Shown: one piece after another, positions 17,647 to 27,918 of the stretch
Numbering within the stretch: the stretch's first letter is position 1
Layout: each line of letters opens with the position of its first letter
Origin: Halobacteriovoraceae bacterium
Lineage (GTDB): Bacteria; Bdellovibrionota; Bacteriovoracia; Bacteriovoracales; Bacteriovoracaceae
NCBI GenBank assembly: GCA_002713145.1
Contig: PAVS01000007.1
Coordinates: 124,001 to 188,000 of the forward strand
Direction of reading: 5' to 3'
DNA length: 64,000 bases
Notes under the pieces: model-generated
The model's database searches: none
What the model was told of the DNA's origin: nothing
The model's input: only the letters and a program-made list of their open reading frames with translations
Made by a program: the position numbers and the translations under genes

Positions 17647-19434
17647 TTATTCAAATATGAGTTTATCCAACTTGCTGTTGATCTTAAATGCTGTATTGAT
17701 TAATCCGACATGACTATAAGTCTGAGCGAAATTTCCCCACTGACTACTATCAGTTGGATCAATATCCTCACTCAATATGCCCAAGTGATTGCTGGTTGAA
17801 ATAAGTTTTTCAAAAAGTTCTTGAGCATCTTCGAGACGTCCTACATCAGCAAGTGCTTCAGCATACCAGAAACCACAAATCATAAAAGCGGAATGAGTAT
17901 CACCGAAATCATCTCTGGCGCGATAACGATAGATAAAACCTTCTTCACTTTTAAGATTTTTTTCTAAAACTTCCAGATGCTTTTCTGCTCGTTGAGGAGA
18001 GTCTTTGAGATAATTCATGGTAATAAGGAGTAGTTCACTGGCGTTGTAATGATCTCCACCACTGTAGGCTTTATAAGCCTGATCACCTTGATCAAAACAG
18101 TCTTCTATATTTTTCTTGGCCCTCGCTAAGAGCTCTTCCGCTTTTTTAAGTAAACTTTCTTGCTCCAATTGTTTTGCAATTTTAATAACAGCTTTTATAC
18201 CGGCCCAATGAAATATTAATGTTCCTGTGTGCAATTGTTTCATCGCTCGATATTCCCAAATGCCAGCATCTGGTTGATCGAGGGTTTCATCAATTTTTTG
18301 TAATAATTTTTCAACCATCTCTAACAAGGAATCACTATCCCATTTAATTCTTTCATCTATAAAGAGGGGAAGGATACTGAGTATCACTTGCCCATACACA
18401 TCATTTTGTATTTGGTGATAGGCCGCGTTTCCAATACGAACGGGTTTATTATCTTTATAGCCACTGACATTTATTTCATTCTCGGTAATGCTAGCCGTGC
18501 CATCAATGGTATAAACAGGCTGCATGATATCGCCAGCATTAATAAAAACATTTTGGATGTAATGAGCATAGGCTTCCATTTCATCAAAATGGCTAAGAGA
18601 GTTTAAAGCCGCGAGAGTAAAATAGGCATCTCTCATCCAGCAATAGCGATAATCCCAATTGCGTCCCGCCTTTGGATGTTCAGGTAAGCTGGTGGTGCCT
18701 GAAGCGATAATGGCTCCGGTATCTTCATATTGATGAAGTTTTAAGATAAGTGCTGATCGAATCACTTCACTTTGAAAATAATTGGGGAGAGTGGCGTGTC
18801 TAATCCATGTTTTCCAATAATCTTTTGTTTTCTGCAAGAAATCTTCGAAGGTACTTTTAAGAGGCAACTCCATTTTAGAGTTATAGCTGAGTACCAGATA
18901 TTTATCTTCTGTAAGTAAAAAACTTTTCTCTTTAATAATATCAGAAAGTGAAACATTAGTTGTGAGCCTCAGTCTAAAGGGGAGGTTGGTGTAGGTAATA
19001 TGATTACTCCCTCCTAGATTCGCTTCGGCTTTTACTTCTCCATATTGGGAGACGGGGTTACAAACAACTTTGATGACAGGATTGCCAGAAATCTTTTGGA
19101 TTTTTCTAAAGACTTTAAGCGGTTTATGCCAGCGTTCATATAAACCAAAGCGTGGAGCGAAATCGATAACTTTAAAAGCTCCTGATTTACAATAAAACTC
19201 GGTAACCAATACGTTCGTGTTTTTTACATAGTATTGCTTTGAACTATAATCATCGTCTGCAGGCGAGATAGAAAATTCTCCGCCCTTTTCTCCAGCGATA
19301 AGGCTTCCAAACACAAAGTCACTGTCAAAGTGAGGCCAACATTGCCAAACAATATTTGCCCGTTTGTCGATATAGCTTAGGAATGAGCAGTTTCCAATCA
19401 TCCCAAAATCATAAGTATGTCTTGCTTTGATCAT
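17647..19434 (-). CDS. glycoside hydrolase family 15 (glucoamylase/trehalase-like)
   Basis: The 595-residue protein matches the two-domain bacterial GH15 layout: an N-terminal beta domain (residues 1-200, starting DFGMIGNCSFLSYID) and an alpha/alpha-barrel catalytic domain. Motifs include NWDYRYCWMRDA (259-270), GIWEYRA carrying the usual general acid, and the C-terminal LSEDIDPTD with NFAQTYSHVGLI carrying the base region. No signal peptide is present, so it acts in the cytoplasm, releasing glucose from alpha-glucans or trehalose. It overlaps the upstream symporter gene by 4 nt (ATGA), so uptake and hydrolysis may be linked. Confidence 0.88.
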   Translation of the reverse strand: MIKARHTYDFGMIGNCSFLSYIDKRANIVWQCWPHFDSDFVFGSLIAGEKGGEFSISPADDDYSSKQYYVKNTNVLVTEFYCKSGAFKVIDFAPRFGLYERWHKPLKVFRKIQKISGNPVIKVVCNPVSQYGEVKAEANLGGSNHITYTNLPFRLRLTTNVSLSDIIKEKSFLLTEDKYLVLSYNSKMELPLKSTFEDFLQKTKDYWKTWIRHATLPNYFQSEVIRSALILKLHQYEDTGAIIASGTTSLPEHPKAGRNWDYRYCWMRDAYFTLAALNSLSHFDEMEAYAHYIQNVFINAGDIMQPVYTIDGTASITENEINVSGYKDNKPVRIGNAAYHQIQNDVYGQVILSILPLFIDERIKWDSDSLLEMVEKLLQKIDETLDQPDAGIWEYRAMKQLHTGTLIFHWAGIKAVIKIAKQLEQESLLKKAEELLARAKKNIEDCFDQGDQAYKAYSGGDHYNASELLLITMNYLKDSPQRAEKHLEVLEKNLKSEEGFIYRYRARDDFGDTHSAFMICGFWYAEALADVGRLEDAQELFEKLISTSNHLGILSEDIDPTDSSQWGNFAQTYSHVGLINTAFKINSKLDKLIFE

Positions 19435-21326
19435 TTTTTATCCCTTAAGTTTTTTATCCAATAAGGACTCACTATAATACCTATAATTAAGCACATGGCC
19501 ACCCAAATAGTACGAGATGGGACAAACTCAGGTGTTGTCCCTTGGACAATTAATGTACCTAAACCTACCAGCAAACTAAAGCAAGTAAGGGCACAAAGGA
19601 TCAAAGAGAGCAGTCTTTTTTTGAATTGGCCCATCTTGATCTCATAATTTTTTTTATCTGCAGCAATAGCTTTCCAAAAACCAAAAGGTTGCACTTTTTC
19701 ATAAAATTGTTGAAGGATTTTTTTATCTTCTGGTCCTTTGACAAAAATGGCTATTAATGTGGCTGTAAGTGATAAAAAGGCAATAAGCAGAAGGGATAAG
19801 AATTCACTACCGTCATAGATGAGAAAAAAAGGCACACTGACTGTTGCAACAATGAGACTTGCGATTTCACCCCAAGCATTCATTCTCCACCAAAACCAAC
19901 GCATCAAAAGCGGAACTCCCATCGCTGCTCCAATAAGAAGAGACCCTTTCCAAGCACTTTGAATAGAGTCAAGAAAGGCCATAATAAATAAGGCAATAAA
20001 AAGAATACAAATATTGGAGAATCGTGCCACCCAAACTAAAGTTCGTGGATGAGCATTTTCCTTTTTTATTTTTTCACACCATATTCTTTTATAGAGATCA
20101 TTGGTCCAATAACCTGAGCCCCAGTTGAGATGAGTATCAACTGTGGAAGCCAGCGCCGCTAACATGGCGGTGATCATAATTCCTTTGACACCTACAGGGA
20201 GAAGTTCTTGGATACCCCAGATAAATGAAGCTTCTGATGTTGCGGTAAAAGTGCTTAGATCACTTCCAACTTCAGGAGTAAATATGACGAGTAAACCAAG
20301 TCCTATGGGAAGCCAAAGAAGGGATCTCACTAAAACTTGTAAGAAAGTAAAAAGAACGGCCGCAAATTTTGCATCTTTTTCTGAACGACAGGCCATAGAT
20401 CTTTGAGCGAGATAACCCGTTCCATCTGAATTCATTTGGATGAGCCATTGGAGACCAAAAACTCCCAGGAGCCCGTAGCTGACTTGGTAAGCTTGGTCGG
20501 GGGTAAAAGCGAGAATCTCTTTAGAATTAATCCCACTGGGGAGAGCAAATGTATCAAGGTTTTGAATACTTTGATTGAGACTAGCTAAGCCACCCGCTTC
20601 TTTAATGACGAAATAGCAATAAATACTCGTTCCAATCATCATGATAAAAAATTGTAAAACATCCGTTTGTACCACTGATCTTAAACCCCCAGTGGTTGAA
20701 TATAAAGTTGTCACTATCACAATGGTAAGAATAGAGATGAGATTGTTGGTGGAAAGAATCCAAAGGGTTTCTGGATTATTGGTGTTGATAGTAAAAGGCA
20801 CACCAACAAATTGCACCATCGATTGCACACTTTCAAATAGACCAACTGGAAGCCATTGATTCCATAATAAAAAAGGCTCTGCAATTCTAGTGGCTGCTAA
20901 AAGCACCATGGCCAAAACGGTACAATTAAAAATGGTTCCAAAATAGATGGCTTTTATACCTCTAAGGGCCGTGGCCAGATTGCCATGGTATCTAATTTCT
21001 GTGAGTTCAGCATCAGTGAGTACATTGGCCCTGCGCCAAGCTCCGGCGAGGAGAAAACCCATAAGCAAGAAGCTTAAAGCATAGATCCATAATCTCCAAA
21101 GTGAGAAAATACCCGAGGTCGCAATAAGGCCAGTGACAAGCAGGGGAGTGTCTGCTGCGAACTGGGTGGCGGCCATGCTCACTCCTGCTTTCCATCCCTT
21201 TAGACTTCGGCCTGCTAAAAAATACTCTTCTAGATTTTCTCCAGCTTTATCCTTATTGAGAAACCCAGTGATCACTGTGTAAAAAATAAAGGCTAGAAGA
21301 ATAGTTGCATCAATCCAATGAAACAT
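19431..21326 (-). CDS. sodium:solute symporter (SSS family)
   Basis: The 631-residue protein has about 13-14 membrane segments. It shows the SSS landmarks EEYFLAGRSLKGWKAGVS near residue 35 and LASTVDTHLNWGSGYWTNDLY near 400. It should import a solute with sodium. The gene is first of a two-gene operon with the GH15 enzyme (4-nt overlap), so a sugar or oligosaccharide is the likeliest substrate; this is inference. The ribosome-binding site is AAAGGA. Confidence 0.88.
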   Translation of the reverse strand: MFHWIDATILLAFIFYTVITGFLNKDKAGENLEEYFLAGRSLKGWKAGVSMAATQFAADTPLLVTGLIATSGIFSLWRLWIYALSFLLMGFLLAGAWRRANVLTDAELTEIRYHGNLATALRGIKAIYFGTIFNCTVLAMVLLAATRIAEPFLLWNQWLPVGLFESVQSMVQFVGVPFTINTNNPETLWILSTNNLISILTIVIVTTLYSTTGGLRSVVQTDVLQFFIMMIGTSIYCYFVIKEAGGLASLNQSIQNLDTFALPSGINSKEILAFTPDQAYQVSYGLLGVFGLQWLIQMNSDGTGYLAQRSMACRSEKDAKFAAVLFTFLQVLVRSLLWLPIGLGLLVIFTPEVGSDLSTFTATSEASFIWGIQELLPVGVKGIMITAMLAALASTVDTHLNWGSGYWTNDLYKRIWCEKIKKENAHPRTLVWVARFSNICILFIALFIMAFLDSIQSAWKGSLLIGAAMGVPLLMRWFWWRMNAWGEIASLIVATVSVPFFLIYDGSEFLSLLLIAFLSLTATLIAIFVKGPEDKKILQQFYEKVQPFGFWKAIAADKKNYEIKMGQFKKRLLSLILCALTCFSLLVGLGTLIVQGTTPEFVPSRTIWVAMCLIIGIIVSPYWIKNLRDKK

Positions 21327-21492
21327 GACAATTCCTTTAAAATGTTCGAAAGCTCTATTTTATAAGCTTATCCAAGTTATTTAAAGCACTTAGTACTTGT
21401 CTAAAATTCTACACAAAAGAAAGACAGAAGTGATACGCGCCTTAGACAGTCCCATGATATTTCTTAGACAAATAAAATGTGTGGGGGAAATT

Positions 21493-24400
21493 ATGAACAA
21501 GATTTTTATCCTACTAAGTCTCATTAGTATTGTCTTTTTCGATGCATCAGCTGCATCATTTTTTGGAGACAATCTCCGCAGCCAAGCTTATTTTGAAGAA
21601 GGAATGGTTGACACTAAGCGAAACTTTACTGAGAAACATCTCATGTCCAATGGATATTTTGATCTCATGAAAATTCAACTTTTTATGGGGAGATTAGAAA
21701 AAGAAAAAGAATTTTTTCTCTCAACGATGTATGAAACGAGACTTATCCGTGAAATCGAGATGCAAGTGAGCAAGCCTTCTAATGCCTTAGAAGAGGCAAG
21801 GGAGGAAGCAGATGAAAAGAGTTCTGATTTTGGGATCACATTCAATGAATTTCTCATCCCTCGTATTTCACAACTCATTGAAGAAGTTGAAAATAACCCT
21901 AATTGTATGGATGTATGCTTTGCCCTCTTAGATGAATTTTTTGAAATTTATTCGAATTTTTATTCCCCTGATAAATATAGAAATTATTTTGTCCGTGATT
22001 ATAACTGGAGAGAGTTTTTTAACCATGCAGGAGGTTACACCATCACCCGTGATCAGAGAAAGTTGGAAGCAAATAATCTCATTGCCCATCCTGGATACTT
22101 AGATCGCATCAGTAACTGTCTGAATAAAAAAGTGAATAGATCTTATTTCTTTAATCAAAATGAACTGAGAATGTTAAAGGATTGTCGCTTTGATTTATCT
22201 CTTCTCGATCCAGGAAAAAGCATCTATTGGAAGCCAAAGAATAATAGTTTGGAAAATGTCCTTGATATGAATAGTCATCTTTATCCAGAGGATCATGAGA
22301 AATTGTATTTTAAAAGTGTGAAGTTCTCTGGAAAAGGTTCTCCGAAAATTCGAACTGAATTTGAAAGAGGACATGACGAATATGATGTGAAATTAAAAAT
22401 CGGGGGCTATGAAGCCCATACAGAAAATTTTCTTGGCCGAGTGGGAGAGTTGATTGGTTTTTCTCAAGATTCAACTCAATTTAGAAAAACCCAAGAAGTC
22501 ATTTTTGAAGATAAAGACGACTTCAATGAATTTGAATCATTTTTGTATCGCAAGTATGGCCACCGCTCAAAGAACTTTATTTATGAAATGAATGACTGGG
22601 GCAATGAGGGTGGTAAGATAATTACATTTAGAAATGTTTCACTCGAAGTAGAGCCAAAAAATTTAATAAAAATTTCTTCTCCCGATGTTTTTGGCTGGGG
22701 AAGGAAAAATAAAAGAGAATTTAGAGGGGCACTTTTATGGTTTGGATTTTTTGATCTCCTAGATCTTAAAAACGCTAACTGGCGTACTCAACTGGTAAGA
22801 ACGAGTGAAGGACTTCAGCCCGTTCTCTCTCTTCAAGATATTGGTTATTCTATGGGGGGAGGCGCCACATTTAATAGCATCACTCAAGCTCCAAAAATTA
22901 AGGCCAAAAGCTGGAACGTCAATTCATTTAGAGATAGTTTCTTGGTGTACGACCGAGATAAAGTTACTGTCAAATGGAATGATTTAACAAGCTACGAAAA
23001 ATTATTTGATACCACTACCATTTCTGATCTTAAGTGGATGGCCAGAAAAATACTTAAACTTTCTAGAAATGATATTAAAACACTTCTGACAGAAAGTGGC
23101 TTCGCCCAAGCTGAACAAATTTTATATTTCAAAAAGCTCTCTGCGAGAAGAGATGAGATGGTGAAAGCCTTTCAACTTGAGGATGAATACCCCCTTTGGA
23201 ATGAAGCGAGTTATAAAACGGTTAATATTCCCGGAGTTGTGCAAAATGGAGAGGTGATTGATACTTCTGTTGGCTCAGTTCATGAGTTTACCGATGATAG
23301 TACTCTTATGATGATTGGTCAGTTTATCCAAAGAACAATCTCACCTAATAATTTTGAGCAAGAGTTACAAGCATCTATTGGTAATGAGTTAGGAGTGACC
23401 ATCAATCCACACCTGCCCATTAATACGATCGAACATAAAGATTTTACTCTCTATATAGCAAGACCTGGAATTGAAATTGGTTTCTCAAGAGAAGTGAGAC
23501 CTGGCCAATTTGTCAGCTATGATAATGCGCAAGACCAGAGTGTGTATGCAATAGACCGCTATTCGTTTGCCCTTACTTCACGAAGTGGAGTCGAGGCAGC
23601 ATTGAGTCAGTTCTTTCCCGTAGAAATGCAAGCGACGATCAAAGGGTTTAAGTTTACCATTGAACATCACAGACCTTACGCCAGTGCAGCTAAAGCTCTT
23701 AAAGCTCCTGCGGTGATCATGCATGTACTGCCGCGACTCAAAGAATATATTCGCTATATGAAGCGAAATGAATCTATTACCTACTCAAATGATACAGAGT
23801 TTGAATTCAAAGTTCGAGTTGGACAAGGGCAAAATTATCGACTCCAATATAAACATGAAAGGATAAAGTCTCAGCCTGTCACTGTTCATAAAAATGAATT
23901 TGCTGAAATTCAAATTTTCCAAGAAAAAATCAGAAGCAGAGCTAATTATGTTGAAGCCAGTGTGGGAGTGGATATACCTCTTATCTATATACCGCTTTTA
24001 AGTGTGGAGTATGCCTTTGTAAACTATGAGGCAAGTTCAAAAATGTATCATTTTGAACATGAATCCAGAACTCTAAATGATGCTATTGAACAATACTATC
24101 ACACCACTGATCAGAGACTGATTAACGAACTGCTTGATGGGAATTATAACCACCCTTTACTTGAGTCTAAGGTGAAATATTTATTAGAAACTCATGGTAA
24201 TATGAGAATGAGAAGAAGTCGTTTTGCTCTTTTATTTTCTGGGAAAAGAGATGAGATTTACTCAAGCTCCAGCTTGACTTATGAAGGGGATACCAAAAAA
24301 TTTCATAGGTACTATTACGCCAGTGAAGATACTCTAGGTCTAGATAATATGGTGTCTGCTCATGTCCTCTGGGATAAAGATAAAACAACAGTGGAAATTC

Positions 24401-25125
24401 AAATGGATAATGAGGACCCGGAAGACTTTGTGGTCATCGTGAATAATTTTGATTTTAAAAAGAGCTTAACGAGCTATGGACTTCAAAATTTTCTTAATCA
24501 ACAAAATACTCTTTATTCAGGCGATAAAGATTTCTTTCGAACCGATATTTTACCTCCTGCAGATGAAGTGAATCACTATAAAAAAGTCATGTCCCATGTG
24601 AGAGTCTTTCTTTATGGGAAGGGGCTGATGAAAAAGCTAGATAAACTTTGGGACAATGAACTTCATACTATAATTAAGCGACAACTTGGAACATATTTGG
24701 ACCCTGTGGATACTGTGAAGGCCAGAGGAATTTACAATAAGCTCAGAACCGCCAGAACCCTCCATCGTCAAGGTAAGTTAAATACCAAGGGTTTTCTTCA
24801 AATGGTGGGAAAAGCCATCTATGGGCTTAAAACCAGAGAAAAAGGAGTGTATGCACTCAAAGAGCTCTTTGGGAAAAAGCATATGTTTGTGATGGGTGAA
24901 GTCTATGGGATCTTTCCTAGCTACACCTACCTCCAAGAGCATGCCACCGTTTCTGATAGTCGCTTCACCGGGAGCAGTTGGGGAAAATATCGTAAACGGC
25001 CCCCATTTTGGAAATTCTTAAAAGACTTTCCTATTCAAGTGCGACCAGGGATGATTCCTTACCGTGTGAATGAGGAACTTGTATTTCCACAACTTCCTAC
25101 AGGGGCTGATGAGAGCGTCTTTTAG
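21493..25125 (+). CDS. very large exported protein, no recognised family
   Basis: The ATG at 21493 is chosen: it follows GGGGGAAA and begins a clean signal peptide (about residues 1-20, ending ASAA). An upstream in-frame TTG at 21397 would bury it. The mature protein of about 1190 residues is charged and shows no repeats, membrane anchor or known catalytic motif that I can identify. It has a few paired cysteines in the first 200 residues (NCMDVCFAL, NCLNKK). The last 4 nt overlap the convergent HVA1 gene. It is the longest gene in the window and stands alone behind a promoter region of about 165 nt. Confidence 0.7.
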   Translation: MNKIFILLSLISIVFFDASAASFFGDNLRSQAYFEEGMVDTKRNFTEKHLMSNGYFDLMKIQLFMGRLEKEKEFFLSTMYETRLIREIEMQVSKPSNALEEAREEADEKSSDFGITFNEFLIPRISQLIEEVENNPNCMDVCFALLDEFFEIYSNFYSPDKYRNYFVRDYNWREFFNHAGGYTITRDQRKLEANNLIAHPGYLDRISNCLNKKVNRSYFFNQNELRMLKDCRFDLSLLDPGKSIYWKPKNNSLENVLDMNSHLYPEDHEKLYFKSVKFSGKGSPKIRTEFERGHDEYDVKLKIGGYEAHTENFLGRVGELIGFSQDSTQFRKTQEVIFEDKDDFNEFESFLYRKYGHRSKNFIYEMNDWGNEGGKIITFRNVSLEVEPKNLIKISSPDVFGWGRKNKREFRGALLWFGFFDLLDLKNANWRTQLVRTSEGLQPVLSLQDIGYSMGGGATFNSITQAPKIKAKSWNVNSFRDSFLVYDRDKVTVKWNDLTSYEKLFDTTTISDLKWMARKILKLSRNDIKTLLTESGFAQAEQILYFKKLSARRDEMVKAFQLEDEYPLWNEASYKTVNIPGVVQNGEVIDTSVGSVHEFTDDSTLMMIGQFIQRTISPNNFEQELQASIGNELGVTINPHLPINTIEHKDFTLYIARPGIEIGFSREVRPGQFVSYDNAQDQSVYAIDRYSFALTSRSGVEAALSQFFPVEMQATIKGFKFTIEHHRPYASAAKALKAPAVIMHVLPRLKEYIRYMKRNESITYSNDTEFEFKVRVGQGQNYRLQYKHERIKSQPVTVHKNEFAEIQIFQEKIRSRANYVEASVGVDIPLIYIPLLSVEYAFVNYEASSKMYHFEHESRTLNDAIEQYYHTTDQRLINELLDGNYNHPLLESKVKYLLETHGNMRMRRSRFALLFSGKRDEIYSSSSLTYEGDTKKFHRYYYASEDTLGLDNMVSAHVLWDKDKTTVEIQMDNEDPEDFVVIVNNFDFKKSLTSYGLQNFLNQQNTLYSGDKDFFRTDILPPADEVNHYKKVMSHVRVFLYGKGLMKKLDKLWDNELHTIIKRQLGTYLDPVDTVKARGIYNKLRTARTLHRQGKLNTKGFLQMVGKAIYGLKTREKGVYALKELFGKKHMFVMGEVYGIFPSYTYLQEHATVSDSRFTGSSWGKYRKRPPFWKFLKDFPIQVRPGMIPYRVNEELVFPQLPTGADESVF

Positions 25126-25337
25126 GCCAGCTCTTGCACATCAGACTGAAGTAATAATATCTCAGAAGACTCGCCTTCTTTTTTTATTAAAAACACAGGG
25201 CAGTCTTTTGAGCCATTCATAATGACTTTTGAGCCATTGATTGTTTTCGAAACTATACGATGGAAGACTTCTTTCACTTTACCTCTGGCAAATCCATTGC
25301 GCCATTTCCATCTTACTTTAGAACCCATTTTAATCAT
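25122..25337 (-). CDS. HVA1/DUF2945 Tudor-like small protein, second copy
   Basis: This 71-residue protein is a clear paralogue of 6464-6673: GSKVRWKWRNGFARGKV, then NGSKDCPVFLIKK. It has the same predicted small barrel and a strong ribosome-binding site (AAAGGAGAA). Unlike the first copy it is not followed by a dehydrogenase; it is monocistronic and convergent with the large exported gene. Confidence 0.82.
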   Translation of the reverse strand: MIKMGSKVRWKWRNGFARGKVKEVFHRIVSKTINGSKVIMNGSKDCPVFLIKKEGESSEILLLQSDVQELA

Positions 25338-25488
25338 ACGTTCTCCTTTGTTATTAAAATTTCAACATGTGACTCAAAAACTGTCTTGCACAGGTTATTG
25401 CTCTTATGCGTAGAAATTTAAAAATTTAAGGCTTTAATATCTTTTTAATGTCTGTCGAAGATAGTTTTGATTTTGTCTAATACGAAAG

Positions 25489-26478
25489 TTAATTCTCTTT
25501 ATAGCTTTTGATAAGTTCTACAACCGCTCGTTCTTCTTTATTAGAAAATTGTTTGAGCTCTTGGGTAAGTTTAATATTATTGAGAATATTCTTGATGGTA
25601 GAACCACTTTGATAAAGTTGAATGACTCTTGGGTCAATATAACTTGACTTAGCGATTGATCGAGTGTTTCCGAGGTGAAGTGCCACTTTATCTATCACTT
25701 TGTTGATTTCTTTTTTCTGCTTCATGCTTTTTTTTGGGAGATCAAGTTTATCCAAGAGAGTGGCGGCTAAAAATGTTCCGGCCCAGGTTCTAAAATCTTT
25801 GGCAGTGAAATCATCTCCCATCAATTTTTTTATATATTGGTTAAGATCATCTCTATCGAGACTTTTGATCTCGTTGTTTTGGTTTATATATTTAAAAATT
25901 CTATAACCTTTGAGCTCATCCAGTTCTTCAATGACCTGGATGAGTTTATCTGCTTCTATCATTTTTTTCTGTTCTTTTCCCGACTTTCCTTGATAATGAA
26001 ATTCTATATGATCTTTACTTATATCTAAATGTTTAGATCTTAACGTTGTGAGACCATAGGTACCGTGTTCTTTTGCATAATATTTGGAGCCTGCACGAAA
26101 ATATGCTTCGTCTAATAAGCGGGTCATACAGGCCAGCACTTTACGTTTAGTCAGTGTTTTATCTCTGAGATGTTGAGCTGTGACCCTTCTCATATGTGTG
26201 AGCTTATCTGCAAACTCTATAATACGATCAAATTTGGCAGCTTCTCTTTGAGAGCGCCAATTATCATTGTAAATATATTGCTTTTTATTTTTAGAATCTC
26301 TTCCCCAAGCATGAATTTTTGCGTCTTTATCTGTATCAATCCAAACATTTTTCCAAGCTGGAGGTATGGCAAGAGATTTAATCCAGTCTTTAAGCGACTC
26401 TTTTTTTAGAGTTCTACCTTTTTCATATTGATAAGTGAAACCTTGGCCCCAAGGTTTTCTGTGGATGAGTGCGCTCAT
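25489..26478 (-). CDS. DNA topoisomerase IB (poxvirus/bacterial type)
   Basis: The 329-residue protein has the family's active-site residues: Arg128 (YFRAGSKYY), the HGTYGLTTLR segment with Arg147, a QGKSGKEQ lysine loop, Arg230 in KDFRTWAGT, and catalytic Tyr280 in IAKSSYIDPRV. It relaxes supercoils through a 3'-phosphotyrosine intermediate. Bacterial type IB enzymes are accessory to TopA and often sit with stress-resistance genes, as here beside an HVA1 gene. No clear ribosome-binding site precedes the ATG. Confidence 0.92.
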   Translation of the reverse strand: MSALIHRKPWGQGFTYQYEKGRTLKKESLKDWIKSLAIPPAWKNVWIDTDKDAKIHAWGRDSKNKKQYIYNDNWRSQREAAKFDRIIEFADKLTHMRRVTAQHLRDKTLTKRKVLACMTRLLDEAYFRAGSKYYAKEHGTYGLTTLRSKHLDISKDHIEFHYQGKSGKEQKKMIEADKLIQVIEELDELKGYRIFKYINQNNEIKSLDRDDLNQYIKKLMGDDFTAKDFRTWAGTFLAATLLDKLDLPKKSMKQKKEINKVIDKVALHLGNTRSIAKSSYIDPRVIQLYQSGSTIKNILNNIKLTQELKQFSNKEERAVVELIKSYKEN

Positions 26479-26560
26479 TAGTTGAGTCTATAATGGTTGA
26501 TATTATAAGATGTTTATAAGAGATGATATTTTGTCATTGTTCATGCAAAAAACGTAATGC

Positions 26561-27007
26561 TTATTCACACTGATCTAAATTGGGCCTATTCACCAGTTCG
26601 ATCACATCTTCAAGATAGAAATTATCTGAAAGAAACTGAGAGAGCTCTGTGAGTGAAGCAAAACTTGGACAAAGTTCTCCCGCATTGTTGTCGATCTTTA
26701 CGCTGCTTAAACCTTCGTTGTCAAAGGCAAAGGAAATATGACCAGAAGTGAGATGAGTTTCATCTGCAAGCAATTCTTTTTGACTTGGGGTCTCTGAGCC
26801 AGAAGAACTAATGGTAAGTTTATTTTTAGTATAGACAAATTTACTTCGCTCCGGCAGCCATTGAGTTTTTTTGATAAATTCTGAAAAAGAAGTCTGGGGG
26901 GTAATCACCAGTTTTTGATCTTGATTGGCAGGAACTCTTTCAACTCCATTCATGTGTGAACAACTCAAAATAAAAGATGTGAATAGAATCAATTTCAGAA
27001 AATGCAT
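26561..27007 (-). CDS. lipoprotein of unknown function
   Basis: The 148-residue protein has a lipoprotein signal with lipobox ILSC (Cys16) and a strong ribosome-binding site (GGAAGGAG). The mature chain contains a predicted beta-rich middle (residues 45-105) and two further cysteines near the C-terminus (LCPSF, DQCE). No family is recognised. It is monocistronic. Confidence 0.65.
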   Translation of the reverse strand: MHFLKLILFTSFILSCSHMNGVERVPANQDQKLVITPQTSFSEFIKKTQWLPERSKFVYTKNKLTISSSGSETPSQKELLADETHLTSGHISFAFDNEGLSSVKIDNNAGELCPSFASLTELSQFLSDNFYLEDVIELVNRPNLDQCE

Positions 27008-27132
27008 TTTCCTAAGCTCCTTCCCAGTATTAGTCTAACACATGGCCACTAGGGGGAGTAGGTAGGTAAAACTGCCTTTTCTACTAAAGAAACACTAAAT
27101 TTGAGATTACTATGAACTACAGCCGGAGTAAC

Positions 27133-27294
27133 CTAGTCGGACTCTAGTTTCTTCTCTGTACTTGTATTCTTATTTTCAAGGGGGACTTCTTCTTCAGCAG
27201 CTTGACCGATAACATCTTTTTTTAAAAACTCTTCTTCTTTCTTAAGGGCTTTTTTGGCCCTTTCGTTATCTTTTATATAATCTTTATCACTCAT
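27133..27294 (-). CDS. small charged protein, 53 residues
   Basis: Read from the ATG at 27294 with GGAGG upstream, the product is highly hydrophilic (SDKDYIKDNERAKKALKKEE at the N-terminus) and has no cysteine, signal or membrane segment. It begins with the same Met-Ser-Asp as the small acidic protein at 58840-59010. Probably intrinsically disordered or a single helix. Nothing else is coded in 27008-27132 or 27295-27546. Confidence 0.6.
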   Translation of the reverse strand: MSDKDYIKDNERAKKALKKEEEFLKKDVIGQAAEEEVPLENKNTSTEKKLESD

Positions 27295-27443
27295 AAATAC
27301 CTCCACTGCTCATACTAATCTAACAAATTAAGCTATTCATGTTTCAAATAATAAACTTATGTGAAATTAGTTAAGTAAATTTAGTGAACGGTTTCAGAAA
27401 GTTTCACTAAAAAAACCTTAATGTCATATGGAATATCTACCCC

Positions 27444-27451
27444 TTGTGTAA
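27444..27451 (-). promoter_or_regulatory. TTGTGTAA element upstream of receiver gene
   Basis: TTGTGTAA lies 95 nt before the GTG start at 27547, in reverse orientation relative to most copies of the shared element. Confidence 0.3.
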
Positions 27452-27546
27452 ATTCTACAGAGCAAACTAATTTAAGTTATAAATAAAATTGTTCAGTAAT
27501 AAGATGAGTTCATTGAAGTTAATTGTTTATCAAGTTGAGGTGAAAT

Positions 27547-27915
27547 GTGAAAGTATGTGTGATTGAAGATAATCGTGATATGAGAAGGCTTTTGGAGTTA
27601 TTACTTGCTTCAAAAGGCTACGAAGTTGAGAGCTATGGCGACGGGCTAACAGCTCTGAATAGTCTTAAAGCAGAAGAGAAATTACCGGAAATAATTTTTG
27701 TTGATAATTATATGCCCATTTGTTCTGGCCCAGAATTTCGCAAATTACAAGTTCTAGATAAACGTCTCTCTCATATAAAAACGTTTCTTCTTACTGCGTC
27801 CCTAGATTTTGATTCAGAAGAATACACTTCTGCTTTTGATGGTTGTATCTCAAAAGTGATGATAAATTCTAATAAATTAGCGGATGTTATTGAGAGTCAT
27901 ACTCGTATTCACTAA
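27547..27915 (+). CDS. single-domain response regulator (CheY-like)
   Basis: The start is GTG, preceded by GAGGTGAA. The 122-residue product is a lone receiver domain: acidic pair at residues 7-8 (VIEDN), phospho-acceptor Asp in FVDNYMP near residue 57, Thr switch in LLTAS, and Lys in CISKVM. There is no output domain, so it works as a phosphate relay or by protein contact. No kinase gene is adjacent. Confidence 0.85.
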   Translation: MKVCVIEDNRDMRRLLELLLASKGYEVESYGDGLTALNSLKAEEKLPEIIFVDNYMPICSGPEFRKLQVLDKRLSHIKTFLLTASLDFDSEEYTSAFDGCISKVMINSNKLADVIESHTRIH

Positions 27916-27918
27916 GAG

